A stretch of DNA of 64,000 nucleotides. Origin: Astrocystis sublimbata. Its lineage: Eukaryota > Ascomycota > Sordariomycetes > Xylariales > Xylariaceae. The DNA lies in NCBI GenBank assembly GCA_022453515.1, contig JAJNNY010000034.1, positions 186,001-250,000 of the forward strand, given 5' to 3'. The notes below the pieces were generated by a model. The model was given only the letters and a program-made list of their open reading frames with translations, was not told the origin of the DNA and ran no database searches. Below are positions 1 to 11,969 of this stretch, piece after piece; within the stretch, counting starts at the first letter, position 1; the number at the start of each line of letters is the position of its first letter. The position numbers and the translations under genes are program-made.

Positions 1-2713
1 ATGGCTGCAATTAAGTGCGAAACACCATCAGCGCTGCTTTTCGTATACAGCGCCAGTGTTTCATGCTACTGCGACTAAGACGCTCGGAACACGTTATCGT
101 CGTGTCCATGCGCTGTGGCGCAGCGCGATGAGGAATAGGGAATAGGGCTTCAAAACTTGCGCATCTGTGCGATGTGAATAAGAAGGGCAACAACTTGCCT
201 TCTGAATCTGCCAAGATTTTCCCAACTCTTTCTCTTGGCAATTTTGCGACAGGCCTGCCGAGGCCCGAATCACCAGCTGCCCTCTACTACGCATTAATTC
301 TTGTTGCGATGGCTTGTGATACCTGTGATCTCACTGTGCAGAACAATGCCCATGCCCACTTTCACCATTTCGGCCAGGTGGTTGGTTGGCTGCGAGAATA
401 CTACCGAGAGTAACTTTGCAATTTCTCTCAAATTGATCAGCGAAAATTTGCATAGACATACGAAGTAACTCGCCATTCCCATTGATGGGGAAGACAGCCA
501 CATGAGACCGTTCGGAGATTCAGAGTCCAGAAGCCTGAACATTTTCTCCAATCATGTCGCCAATTAAACAGCTACCACCAGCGAAGACAAAGCAGACATG
601 CCCATGCAACCTTTTGTTCTCTTTTCGTTGGTGTCCTGTACAATCGGAGATTGAGCTGCATGTCGACGCCACTAGTATCAGGTATGTGGCCATTTCAAGC
701 TGTTACCTGCTGCTGTGCCGTGAAATACCCTCCCAGCGGGCCGGATGCTGTTGTTTCGGGGTGCATAGATTTTGCATTGCATGTGTCTTTCCCGTGTTCC
801 TGTTGCGGAGGCATGTGGCAAATGCCAAGTGCTTTGCAGTCTGTTTCCAACTATTCTTAGTATCTGCCCCGGACCTTTCTTTCAAACCCTCAATAACTTC
901 ACTATTGCTGTATTTGCAATATAGCCATACGGCCTGGGAAATAGCTGTTGCATATATACGTAGGTAATACTGGAAACGATCGATGCTATGCGATCATGCA
1001 ACTATGAGAACGAATTTGCCAAGACTTCTACGCAATCGCATTTACCTGGCCCTATTTTCAACCGGCGCCAGTGTTCCCGAAACACGTTGCACTGGGCATC
1101 TCGTCTTCTGATCGCATCACATCATGGCTTAAACCATCCGAAAACTTGCTGCACCTGCAGTCTAAAAAGTCTTCCTTTCTGTTTCATAGCTGGATGTATT
1201 TCGATGTGTCTCGTTGAAACAATGCCACAGAGCCGAGATTGGATTCAATCAAAGGCTCCAGTCTCAAAAGTCGCCAGATCATGGTCACTGCTCCGACTGG
1301 AGCGAAAGTTTCCATTACGCGATGGGCGCTTCTACCCCGGATTTTCATGGTCCTGAAGCAGTTAGACCGCCCGCGCCCCGTCGGAGGCATCGCGGAGACA
1401 AAGCTACCTACCTTGCTTGGAAACCGAGGTTGTAGATCTTTAAGCCTTGATTCACTCGTGATATCATTCGTTCTGGGATGTCGCGCGTGGGCGGGCGGGC
1501 GCTGGGCCCTTTCACTCACTCACTCCTTACGAGGGCGCGTTCAATTACCAGAGACAAGTCGTGTGAGCTATGCATGTCTTGGATGAATACGATGTCGGAC
1601 AGCAGAGCAGGTTCATGATGAGAGTGATCACTGAACTGCCGTGCAACGATAGCATGGCAGACTGAAGCGGTATAGTATTAATCACATTGCTCGCCTTGAT
1701 GATTGATGTGGCAACTCAGAGTGTGCTGGATGCTTACCATGAGATAAGATGATGCCTCTCTCTCGCACTGAATCGGTTTTTCTCTCCAAGGATGCGAGGA
1801 TGAGGCCTTACAAGCAGCAGTGGCGCTATGCCTCACGTTGGTCGATCACGCAGCGCATTTATTTTTGACGTGAGCATAGTGTAGGGACCCGTAGATAGCC
1901 ATCTGCTCTGGTTATCCGTAAGTATTTCGAAGACTAAGACTTCCTGTGATCTATACAATATGTTTAAATATGTAGCTGACATCCATCGAGTTGTTACTTT
2001 AGAGTTCCATATCGTAGAACATTGACCTTAGGCCAACAGCCAATCAGGACTAAGCTTCCCAGAAGACTTTCCTACAACTTATCTGTTTGATGAGAACTGA
2101 GATTCCACCAAACTGCTAATAGAAACGGAAGTTATATACCAGATATCTCTAGGAATTATCCACTGTATATATTTATATCATGCACTCGTCACATGGAACT
2201 AGGTATGCTCTTCCTACCACTAGTAACGATTTTGTAAGCCAACAGGTTACATGCAAGGTATCCCAACGGGGACTTGTAACGCGCCTGTGAGTTTTGGACA
2301 ATAGGTAGTCTTGGCAATTTGATCAGGAACCAGATTTGACACCGTTTCCCTCTTTCTAGTTCCGGATTGGAGACCATTTCTCAAGTTGAGGGCCGATATA
2401 AGCAAAGCAATGGATTACTAAGTAAAAGTAACTAGTACCTGTTAGGTACCGTAATCCAGGCCCATGGCCAATTCCGAGCTCGGGATTGGACTGCCCCGCG
2501 CTAAATCCTCAACACGAGCCAAAAGTCCATGTCGCGCAATACTGCCCCGCCATCCTCGTCGTCATGCCCCTCAATTTACTATTTCCATTTTACAAGTAGG
2601 AAAAAACAAACATAAAAGCTCGATTTATTTTTCCCAGCGCAGAATCAATTTACGACGTGAAAGAGAATTTGTATCAGACATAGACGACAGCGCTTTGCGC
2701 AGCTGCAACGACC
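1..2713. other. Intergenic, no convincing gene
   Basis: No open frame here shows a recognisable domain, consistent codon bias or supporting splice structure. The longest frames (554-967 and 2464-3030, +) read as random or overlap the ARMT1-like gene in another frame. The stretch becomes AT-rich around 1950-2200. A TAGGTACC palindrome occurs near 2453. I see nothing else. Confidence 0.5.
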
Positions 2714-4895
2714 ATGGAGCACGACACGAAGACCCGTACGTTTTTGGAGATCCCAACAGCTCATCCCAACAACTTGATCCACGCGCAAAGCAACGATCGA
2801 GAAAACAAGCTTGCAAAAAAGCGCGATATACACAAAGAAACACCAGACTGATCTATTCACATCACAGCGCCCTATCTCACGAGCGACAAGACGTCGTTCG
2901 CCTACGTCTCCGCCCGCGACCGGTGGCCTGTGATTGTCGTGAGTTCTTCTGCCTACGAAATCCTTCCCCCCCTTCTTCCTCTATTCCAAACATTGGTATT
3001 CTCGATCCAACACCAAGAATCACAAACTGACCAGGGTGACCGGATTTTCGCAAACGAAACAGACGGGCGCCATCGACGACACGTACCGCTCCGTGGCGCA
3101 ATGCGACGACGCCGAGAAGCGCGACGAGGGCAAGACCATCATCGAGGAGCTCGCGCGGCTCAAGTACGAGATGCAACATGACCGACCGCTGACGTGAGTC
3201 TTTTTTTTTTTCGCCCTCTTTTCTCTCTTTTCCTTCTTTTCCCGAAAAAGCAAGAAACCTACAAAACTAGGGGGGAAGGAATGGAAAGGAAGGAAAGGAA
3301 AGGAAAGGATGGAAAAGGGAAAACAGAAACGGAGTCCCGCACATCTGCAAAAGGGAAAAAAGGGCCAACGGGCAGACAGACAGATAGAATAGACGGACAA
3401 GACAAGACAAGAGAGAACTGACACGCCCCTCTCCCCAAACCACAGCCCGATCCGCGACGACGGCCACCCCGACATAGCGCTCTACAACGCCGAGCTCGCA
3501 TCCCTCGGCACGCCCACCTGGTTCGCCGTGCCGTGGCTATACTGCGAGTGCTACCTATACCGGCGGGTAGCCTCGTCCTTCGCCTTATCGACGCACTGGA
3601 AGAGCTACGACGTATTCGCGCGGCAGAAGATCAACACGTTCCGGTCCTCGCGGCCCGCCGTGCTCGAGCTGGCGGCGCGCTACAAAGAGATCGTGGAGGC
3701 CGATCGCAAAGCCTCCACCAGCAAGGGGGAAGAGACAGGCGAAGAAGCGCAGAAGAAACAACTCCTCTTCACCGAAATGTGCGAGATCTGCCTCTGGGGC
3801 AACGCGACGGACCTCTCGCTGCTCACCTCCCTGACCTACGAAGACATCCAAGCCCTGCAAGGCTCCTTAGCGCGCAAGGCGTCGGAAGCCAACATTCTCG
3901 TCAACGACCTCTCCGCAGCGTATACCGTCCTGCGCCGCGCCCAACAAGCCGGCAAAAAAGAGCGCCGCGTCGACATCGTCCTCGACAACGCCGGCTTCGA
4001 GCTCTACGTCGACCTGATTCTCGCCGGGTACTTATTGTCCTCCGGGCTCGCGACGCACGTAGTGCTGCACCCGAAATCGATCCCATGGTTCGTGTCCGAC
4101 GTCTTACCAGGGGATTTCGCTGCCTTACTCTCGGCCCTTGCGAACCCGCGTCCGTTCTACGAGACGGCGAGCGAGGAGGAGGAATTACAAGGAAAAACCC
4201 CGGCGCCTCTTGCAGAAAAGGAAGAGGCTGAGTTGAAGTTTTTGTTTGCCGAGTGGGCGAACCTGCATGCCGAGGGCCAGCTATTGCTACGGCCGAACCG
4301 CTTCTGGACGCACGGCGGCAGTTTCTGGCGCCTGCCTGCTGAGGAGAAGGGGTTGTTGGAGGATTTGCAGGGGAGCGAGGTCGTGGTTTTTAAGGGTGAT
4401 TTGAATTATCGGAAACTCACTGGTGATGTACGTGTTTAACACTCTCATTTCCGCTTCTTTTTTTCTCTCTTTTCCTCTTTTGTTCTCCCTTCTCCCTCAT
4501 CATTCTCACTTCTCCCGGTCTGAATCTTTCGACTCATATCTTATCTTTCTTTCTTTCATCTCTCGTTGCAACGAAACATCATTCATTATCTTCCCCTCGA
4601 CACACACACACACACACACCCTTATAACACGAATCAACACCCCCCCCTCCCCCCAATCCTACTAACACAACAACAGGCGGCATGGGACCCCACAACACCC
4701 TTCACAAAAGCCATCGGCCCGCTCGGGCCGGGGTCAGGCATTAACGTGCTGGCGCTGCGCACGTGCAAGGCCGACGTCGTGGTGGGGCTGCAGCCGGGCG
4801 AAGACGAGAAATTGCGCGACGGCGACGACAGCGGTGCGAGGAAGTGGGCGTGGAGCGGCAAGTGGGCTGTTGTTTCTTTCTCCGAGGGGAAGTAA
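2714..4895 (+). CDS. ARMT1-like DUF89 damage-control phosphatase
   Basis: Members of the DUF89/ARMT1 family are metal-dependent phosphatases thought to clear damaged or side-product sugar phosphates; a carboxyl methyltransferase role was also proposed for human ARMT1. My model has five exons: 2714-2735, 2868-2938, 3063-3193, 3446-4427 and 4677-4895, giving 474 residues, near the usual family length. All junctions keep frame. The start lies in a good ATG context, and the tiny first exon joins to PPYLTSD..FAYVSARDRWPVIV, which is the conserved family N-terminus. The signature DNAGFEL begins at about D255 and supplies metal-binding residues. KGDLNYRKL starts at about K391, just before the last intron. 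The last exon has the expected LRTCKADVVVGL motif. No signal peptide or membrane segment is visible, so it is probably cytosolic. The family call is firm; the in vivo substrate is unknown. Confidence 0.92.
4602..4618. repeat. (CA)n microsatellite in an intron
   Basis: A run of about eight CA units lies in the last intron of the ARMT1-like gene, next to C-rich and T-rich tracts. It is simple sequence with no other evident role. Confidence 0.85.
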
Positions 4896-5742
4896 GGTAG
4901 ATGAGGGTCACATAACCCACACACTTAGAAAACGACTTTGAGAATCACGCTACGGTTGCAGTTACATAAGTTAGATCATTGCAGATTTACCTACCTGTCT
5001 AGAGCAGGAATATAGAAAGAGTGTATATGGAGGTGCGAAGTTGTAGATGAGGGGGGATAGACTAAAGTAGATACACGCGTGCGGGAAGGACCTACTGAGA
5101 CTATCGATATAGATGGCACACCTACGCCGAGGGGTGTTGTTCATTTCTAGAAATACCGTACCCGCCTAGAGCAGCTTGGAATGGCGGCACCATGGAGTGT
5201 AATTGCCATGTCTTTCATAATGCTCCATATGATTAAAAACCCCACAAAGGCTCGATTCTCACACACATGAGCATCACCGTCTGTATAATATGTGGCAAGA
5301 CCCATCAACGATGTTGGTAGTGAGCGATGCTACGAGTTGAGTCTATTACCAATCCCTCCCATCATTATAGCATTGTCCATCCCAGTCGGACGAGAGTTCT
5401 ATAGCAAGTCCTCAAGGGGTTACACATATCCGTGTTGGCGCGTATCGCGAAAGCCCAGTCTCGGTGCCGGTCCCAGACTCGATCCATTCCCCATACCGTT
5501 CCCAAGTGTAACGCCGGCTAATTCGATTCCATGTTTCCGTTGTCCCGCACCCCCAGCATCAGAAAGCAACAAACTAGCGAGCGACTGCTTTTCCCGTACC
5601 CTGTTATCTGTACACAGTCATATCCATAGTTATACACGTCAATCCATCCTCATTACCCGCGCCAGGTCCACGAGTCCCTGACGCCCCGGCGTATAAGCCA
5701 CCACCAGACAGCCGTGATGGCCCACGCGACTTGGCGAACGAC
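4896..5742. other. Convergent 3' spacer
   Basis: The ARMT1-like gene and the promethin-like gene converge here. The spacer should hold both 3' untranslated regions. The frame at 5292-5681 (+) has no recognisable domain and no codon bias, so I do not call it. Confidence 0.5.
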
Positions 5743-6627
5743 CTACTCGCCAGTCTCGTGGACCTCGTGCTTCACGGCGCGATCGAAGTCGTCGAAGGCA
5801 TTCGAGAAGATGACGCGCTTGCTGTTCGGGTCCGGCCTGGCCCCAGGATAGCCCCCCTGGCCCCTCGCGCGGGCCGGCAGCCGCGTCCACACGGCGTGGA
5901 ACACGACGTAGCTCCCCACGGCCCAGACCCAGGCGAGCACGGCGAGGCCGAAGGTCAGGAATAGCGTCGGCACGAGTACAAGGAGGCCGACGCCGGTCCA
6001 GAAGAGGAAGAAGGCGATGGCGCAGAAGAATGCGAGGGTCGCGGTCGAAAGCACGAAGGTTACGAAGAGGAGGAGGGGGAACAGGGCGGTTAGGAGCTGG
6101 GCGAGGAGGAAGAGCTGGCGGGGGTGGCGATAGGTTAGCGGGTTCGGCTACGTGGTGGTGAAGGGGGAGCCGTTGGGACGGGTTGATGAGATGATGGGAC
6201 GAGCATGGTGGTGGTAGTAGTGGGGGGATCTGATGCATGGTACTTATTTGGGGGTCATAGAATGGCAGGCTGTTGTGGTATCATGGGGCATGTAAGGGGG
6301 CACAGGTGGCACAGGGACACGAGAGAATACGGTTACGATGCGGGCAGCAGGGTAGCATGGTGGTGGTAGCATGGCTGGCGGTGGCGGTAGGTCGGATGAA
6401 CATACAGAGAGCAGAGGCCGTTCGGAGGCGAAGGCAGTGATGTTGTCGATGGCGTCCTGTCTTGCGGCGGGGCTCAGGAGGCGATCGACCTGGCGCTGGG
6501 TGTAGGCGAACATGTTCTGAGCGCGAGTTTTGGCTCTGGCAACTGCGGGATTTGTGTTTGTGTTGCTCGATTTAGCACTGCCGTCGTCGCTGGCTGTCGT
6601 CATTTTTGGACCGGTAGCGGCGGGCAT
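5743..6627 (-). CDS. Promethin/LDO-like lipid-droplet membrane protein
   Basis: Promethin (TMEM159) and yeast Ldo16/Ldo45 relatives act with seipin at ER-lipid droplet contacts. My model has two exons on the minus strand, 6406-6627 and 5743-6114, joined across a 291-base intron with a GTATGT donor and CCAG acceptor. Both junctions are in phase, giving 197 residues. The N-terminus is polar and ends in a short helix with the pattern AYTQRQVDRLLSP followed by a conserved-looking acidic helix. The second exon encodes a long, almost continuous hydrophobic block (about residues 75-150) containing FWTGVGLLVLVPTLF, typical of the paired membrane hairpins in this family. A charged cytosolic tail follows. 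The first ATG is at 6627, with a second at 6603; the frame opens farther upstream only with non-ATG codons. I judge the family from hydrophobic pattern and motif memory, so it needs a profile search. Confidence 0.72.
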
Positions 6628-6648
6628 GATCAAGGTCGCAGTTGTCAC

Positions 6649-9600
6649 GTCGTTGGTGTTGCTTGATGGTGCAAAGGATGGATCGGAGATGGTAGTTGTC
6701 GATGTTGAAGGGACAAGGATCCGGGGGGTGGTGGGTGGGTAAGGATGACGACGACGATGATCAAAATCCTAGGAACATGGGGACATGAGCACGGTTCACA
6801 GCTTGGCGACTGGGCTGCTTCTGGCCGTAGGGCTGAACCTTGACCGGCTGGACCTCGCGTATGCAGACTGCAGATGTGTAAGCGAGACACCAGATGCCGA
6901 GGGTACGGGGAGCCAATTATGACCACCAAGTGGCTATAATAGGCACTGCATGATTAAATGAGGAAGGATAGTGCGATGCAGCCATAGTCAGCTGAGGGAG
7001 CCTATGCAGCAAAGTGGGTGGGAAGAGAGGATGGAGATGGGGAGGTGGGAATGGGTGGAATGGGAATGGGAAGATGGAAATGGACCGCGGCGCGATTGGG
7101 AGCCATAATCGTGCTCACCTCACGTCATGTCACCTGCGAGTAGGTACCTCTGGGGGTCTGGGTAGGTACCTGAGGCACCTACAAATATCCACTAACCCAG
7201 CGCAGAAAGCCCAGGCATGTGGGGGTAAAATTAAGTGTCCGGTATAGGTGTAGTTAAGTAGAGGTAGATGTCGGTATAGAATATAATAAATATTCCTTTA
7301 GTAGTAAGATAACTATTATATAAACTACAAAGAACCTGGTTGGAAGTATCATCTATTTTGTGTGGCACCTCGGACCTGGACACTTAATGTGACTCCCCCT
7401 TGCCAGGGACTATCTGCCGCGACTAGCGTACCTAGTAGGCTGTACTATAGGTACCGACAGGCGGCGAGGCAGGACCTGCATCTGCATTGCGCTAGTGGGC
7501 GGCTGCTAGTGTAATGGAGCGAAACTTGGACCTCGGGAATACACAACTTGATCGGATTTCTCCGTACGGCACGAATTTAAGGAATTATATCCGACTACTT
7601 TTCTTACCTACCTAGGCCTTTTCCATTAATTGAGTTGCCAGTAATCCTGGTGCATTGTGTGCAGATATAACTTAATCATTCGACAGCAGAAAATAGAAAT
7701 CGACAGTATAAAAATACACTTACTTACTACCCCGCGATGGGTAGCACAAAGGAGGAACGAACCGAACCGCATCCCCACCAAAGCCTCGTTAATGAAGCAT
7801 TGTGTTTGGTCGTATTAGCGCCAGATGTTCTAATTCGGCCCTTTCTCCGTGTCTTATTATGTGTGTAACATCTTGTCCGGTATCGCCAGCCTACCGTTGG
7901 AAGAATGCACATACATGGCTGCACTGCTCACACTCGGTGCATCATCAATTAAGAGTTCAGTCAAGAAAAGAGGATTGATAATAGCCAACCGCTTGGATTA
8001 CGGAGTTTGGAGTTCCTTGCCAGTGTTACCTGCATGCGAATGCGAGTGCGAAAGCAAAGATGCCGTGATATGAACCAGATGAAAGTGGCTATGTAAGAAA
8101 GAAGTAAGTAAGATGCGCCATTAGTAAAAAGTTGACTAAGGCACGTGGTGGTGGGTGCTGGAAATAGTATAAGCAGCCAGGGTCAGTAGACCGCAAATAG
8201 TCGTCATGAGGCTCTGTCTAGGTCTTCCAAATAATAATCGACGGTGGAGACACGGACGACGAGTATAGGCCATTGCTAGCATGGCGGCATCCCACGTACT
8301 ACAGGCCCCAATCTGAGACAGGATCTACCATGCCTGCATACCCTTCTATAACATTCTCAGATAATCATTATAGAAGCTTGGTTTGAACATTGATTGCAAT
8401 AACCTCTACTGACATCTATCTGCACACCCGAAAAGACCCGTGACTTCTTCTTTTTCGGTCTGCCATGCATAGGTACACACGACATGTTGCGACCGAGGCA
8501 ATTGACTCAACTTTGTTACCCCTGAATTTCAAGGCCTTTTCTGCCTACCGAGGCAGGACGAAAACAGCAACATCTGCATGCACAAACATGAGAGTCTACC
8601 CACCGATGTAACCCTCTCTATGCAGCCTTAACACGTCTCAGTGGAGTATTCCAGAAGTCGTGACGCGTCTTGGGCTCGCTTGATCGTCTGACTGGCGGCT
8701 TGTACCACCACGAATATGCAACGCCTCCCCAGCCTAAATGTATAGGAGCGTACCTCTATAGATCCATCCGACCTTGGAGCTCGTACCGGCCGGCTATAGT
8801 GGGCATTCTAGTAGCTACACCACCGCCGCATGCCCGCATATCCAACCTTCACACAAGGCATCTCATCAGAATACGAACTCCGAACATAATTAGCTACCTA
8901 GATAGTTAGCTAATTGGACTGAAACACATCGAATATAGCAAGGTAATCCAGGAATACGCCTTGCCAAATCATGTGACAGCACATTTCTCTCCTCGGTAAT
9001 GATATCCCATGCTGGCTGCCCCAGACGCCCACAATGCGACCCCAACTTATTATTATCGGAAACCTCCCGGTTCGCTGTGCTGTACTGTGCTCCTACCTCC
9101 CGCCCCGCCCCCCCAAACCCGATCGTCGGCGCCGAGACGAGACGAGGTCTGACGTCCGTCCATGGGAGCTTTTCAGCTCAGGTTAGAGGCCAAGACAAAT
9201 CGAATGCCCTCAATCACGTCTTAAAGATGAAGCAGCCCCCAAAGTTCGTGATCCATAATGAGACCAGACGTGCTAAAACTATACATGTCATCGCACCGAT
9301 GCTGTTTCAACTCATGTCATGCCTGAGGCACATGGCTTGGCGTCCTCAGGAACGGACCCGGAGCTGTTTGATTCTATTACTGACTCACTCTATAGTTATG
9401 ACCGGGGACATCGACGAAGATTTGGCATATAAGGAACGACATCCAGCTTCGTGGTGGCTTAGAAGACTCTTGATCTTGATAACACATCAAGAAGGACACG
9501 TCCATCATCTCGGATCACATCGCACGATAAACCTTTTCGGCCTTGGCTAGTCAACAAACGCACACTGTCACAAGATATCTCACAACAGTGACCAAGAGAA

Positions 9601-9753
9601 GCAAGGAACATCAACACCAATCACCAACTCTACGAACATCACATCGCCAGTTACGACAAGGCAGATCCCCCTACTTACCACACCAGAGCAACACACGCCT
9701 ATCCCATCATAATACCAGCACAACATACCAAAAGCCACCACCAAACACCCAGC
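6649..9753. other. Long gene-free spacer
   Basis: About 3.1 kb without a supportable gene. It contains the inverted-repeat element at 7210-7408 and several TAGGTACC-like motifs near 7143, 7163 and 7448. The frame 8999-9550 (+) has no recognisable domain and could be leader sequence of the Ser/Thr-rich gene downstream. The 200 bases before 9754 are strikingly CA-rich and G-poor, as in fungal 5' leaders. Confidence 0.5.
7210..7408. mobile_element. MITE-like element with ~31-bp imperfect TIRs
   Basis: The left end at 7210-7240 and the right end at 7378-7408 are inverted copies of each other. Both carry CC(A/T)GGCA, then GGGGG, then ATTAAGTGTCC (11 of 11 bases identical in the innermost block). 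The interior is AT-rich and has no coding capacity. A clear target-site duplication is not visible. The size of about 200 bases and the non-coding core fit a miniature inverted-repeat element, but multi-copy status cannot be judged from one window. Confidence 0.5.
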
Positions 9754-10053
9754 ATGGCGAACACAACCTCTTCATCCTCGTCTTCGGACGCCACAAGCAA
9801 CTACACCTACTCATCTTCAACCTTGACCTCCACATCCACATCAATCTCAACACCATCCTACACCTACCCCTCCGAGCTCAACATCAGCAGCTCCTTCAGC
9901 TCCAGCTCGTCCAGACCACTCATGTCCTACTCAGCGCCCTTCACATCGAACTGGCAGCGCGAGCTGGGCAACACCAACAACAACAGCAGCGGATACCAGG
10001 CGCAAGACAGCTGGAGCACGAGGGGCAATGCGGGGAGCTACACGAGCAAATAA
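9754..10053 (+). CDS. Small Ser/Thr-rich protein of unknown function
   Basis: An intronless frame of 99 residues starts at an ATG in a favourable context (CCAGCATGGCG). Third codon positions are strongly C-rich, which supports real coding. About half of the residues are Ser or Thr, with Tyr and Asn interspersed. A less biased segment near the C-terminus (SAPFTSNWQRELGN) looks like the constrained part. There is no signal peptide or membrane segment. The overlapping frame 9543-10073 is a shadow rich in Gln and His. I do not recognise the family; it may be intrinsically disordered. Confidence 0.62.
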   Translation: MANTTSSSSSSDATSNYTYSSSTLTSTSTSISTPSYTYPSELNISSSFSSSSSRPLMSYSAPFTSNWQRELGNTNNNSSGYQAQDSWSTRGNAGSYTSK

Positions 10054-11248
10054 GGAGAGAGAGAAAAGACTAGGAAAGCGATCACTAGCCCGTCGAATCT
10101 TGAGATGGGGGACTCGCACTCATTTCACCTGTTGCTGAAACAAGTATGCGAACTCTTTGACGGGCGGGTACCGTGACCAAGCCGAGTTTGGACTCCGGGT
10201 GGGAAGTTGGGTTGTTCGACTAATGGCATTGCTTGGCGCAATGGGGTGATGTCGGCGTGAGATTTGAGCAGGGACATGGACATGGACATGGACATGAGGA
10301 TGGGTGTTAATGTGTACTTGTGTATGACTTAATCTCGCTTTGGGCTGCGCCTGGGCCGGGACGGGACGGGATACCTCTGAGTGATGTTATATGGCGTTTT
10401 CTTCGGATGGATTCGAGGACAAAGCAGGACATTGACTTCAGACATCTGTGTAATTAATTACTTGTATAATTAGTTTTAGTCTCTTTGGTTTTGGGACGTT
10501 TTTGGGGGAGGGTATTTGCTGATCAAGGCTGGCTGGCGGCGAGGGAAACGCTTGCTATTTATTCTCTTCGAGAGCGGGGCTCAACTACCTAACTTACTAT
10601 TCTAATTGATTTCATCTCTTGAGGAGGAATTTCATTCGATAATTACCTAACATTTGTTCATTCATAAGAAAACAACATTGAATTTTCCCACACCCCTACT
10701 CAGCATTCAATTACCCCCTAATTGATTTCTCGCTTCTTTAAGTTGATAACTACGGGAGAGGGTTTTAGGGTGAGTTAGAATGTCTCTTTTTCTACCCAGT
10801 TACAAAGAGTGGTCCACAAGATTATTACTAGCACTTCTATGATCAAACGGGCAATTTTCGGGTAATTTACAACTAGGTTCACTCGAACATATGGTTGAGG
10901 TTATATATCATATTCAAATATAAACTTCCTTGATCAAGTCACTTAATCACCTGCATCTTGTAGAAAGCACGCACCATAGGATTCGCCTGGAAAAAAACGT
11001 ATATATATAGAAACTTCCTAGACAGTCAAAACATTGTTGAAATGATGAGCTGGCTATATACTTCTATGCAACCCCGAGTCTTGAGACACATAACCATAAA
11101 AATATGTGATGAGAAGAGAGCCCCGCCATTGAAACGTATGCCCATAGTTGACCCTCAGCAAAGGCAGTGCTTCGAGTGAGTTGTCATCTGCACAGCCCCG
11201 CTACTGCCATGTTCATATCGCCCCTGAATTGGAAATCCACCCGTGCTT
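10054..11248. other. Gene-free spacer
   Basis: No supportable gene. A short tandem repeat of GACATG (four copies) sits at about 10273-10297. The segment 10580-11110 is AT-rich. This should include the 3' ends of the flanking genes, which converge here. Confidence 0.5.
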
Positions 11249-11969
11249 TTACTCGGCCAGGTACGCATCGAACTTCTTGGGGACGTCCTCCGCCTTTCCA
11301 CCGTCAATGTAGAAGGCCACACTAGAGAAGAATGCCAATGTCAGTAAGTAAATCATTATGAAAGTTGGACCAGCTAGAAACTTGATGGGGAGGATAATTG
11401 GCGTATGGGCTTTTGCAGCTTACTAAAATAGAAAGATAATGTTAGCATATCCTGACTCTCGAGCAACACGGGATTTTGTGATATAATGTGAACGTGGAGT
11501 TACTAACCATTTCCTCGTAATGAGCATCGTCAATGCCAGTGATGTTGTAGTTGATGCCGTTGCCAAATTCGATGCGGTCAAACTTCTTCATAGTCTTGCA
11601 GGAGCTAGCAGCCGGGTCTTCCTCGGTTTCGTCGCCCACGGAACGCTTCTTGTTGGTGAATGCGTAGTTGGCGCCAGTGTATTGGCCGTTGCCAAGACAG
11701 ATGTCCCTCCTGCTGTTAGACTGCGCCGCAAACACAAGGCCGTTGCATTGGCCTCCGTTGTAGGCACGGCATATGATTTGCCATTCGGAGGGAATGGCTT
11801 CGAACCCGAAGGCTCTGAAGACGGCGCCCTTAGAGCAGCATTCGTCTGGGCCAATGTTCTGACAGATGATACGATCATTGCCCTTGCACTGAATGTTACT
11901 TCGGTAGGCATAAATGTCAACGGCGGAAGCGGTGGCGACAAGGCCGAGAAGAACGTGGGAGATCTGCAT
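11249..11969 (-). CDS. Small secreted cysteine-rich protein
   Basis: The ATG at 11969 begins a classic signal peptide (MQISHVLLGLVATASA, cleavage before VDIYAY). The mature part is cysteine-rich: Cys occur in the patterns C..C..CC..C..C..C..C, with the CC pair in DECCSKG. A dibasic NKKR site in the middle could be cut by a Kex2-type protease. The main exon is 11504-11969. Two further exons, 11371-11422 and 11249-11321, restore a continuous 196-residue frame through introns with CTAAC and CTGAC branch sites; the second donor (GTCCAA) is weak. The last exon ends VPKKFDAYLAE. No homologue is recognised. Size and Cys content are those of secreted fungal effector or defence-like proteins, but no function should be inferred. 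Confidence 0.68.

Noticed and set aside
3533..4231. 232-codon frame overlapping the ARMT1-like gene
   Set aside because: Alternate frame of a clear coding exon; Arg-rich nonsense composition.
5639..6238. 199-codon Pro/Arg-rich frame on the minus strand
   Set aside because: Overlaps the promethin-like exon in another frame and spans its intron; composition is typical of a shadow.
8999..9550. 183-codon plus-strand frame
   Set aside because: No domain, no codon bias and no supporting splice structure; may be leader sequence.
9543..10073. 176-codon Gln/His-rich frame
   Set aside because: Overlaps the 99-residue Ser/Thr-rich frame, which has the better start and codon bias.
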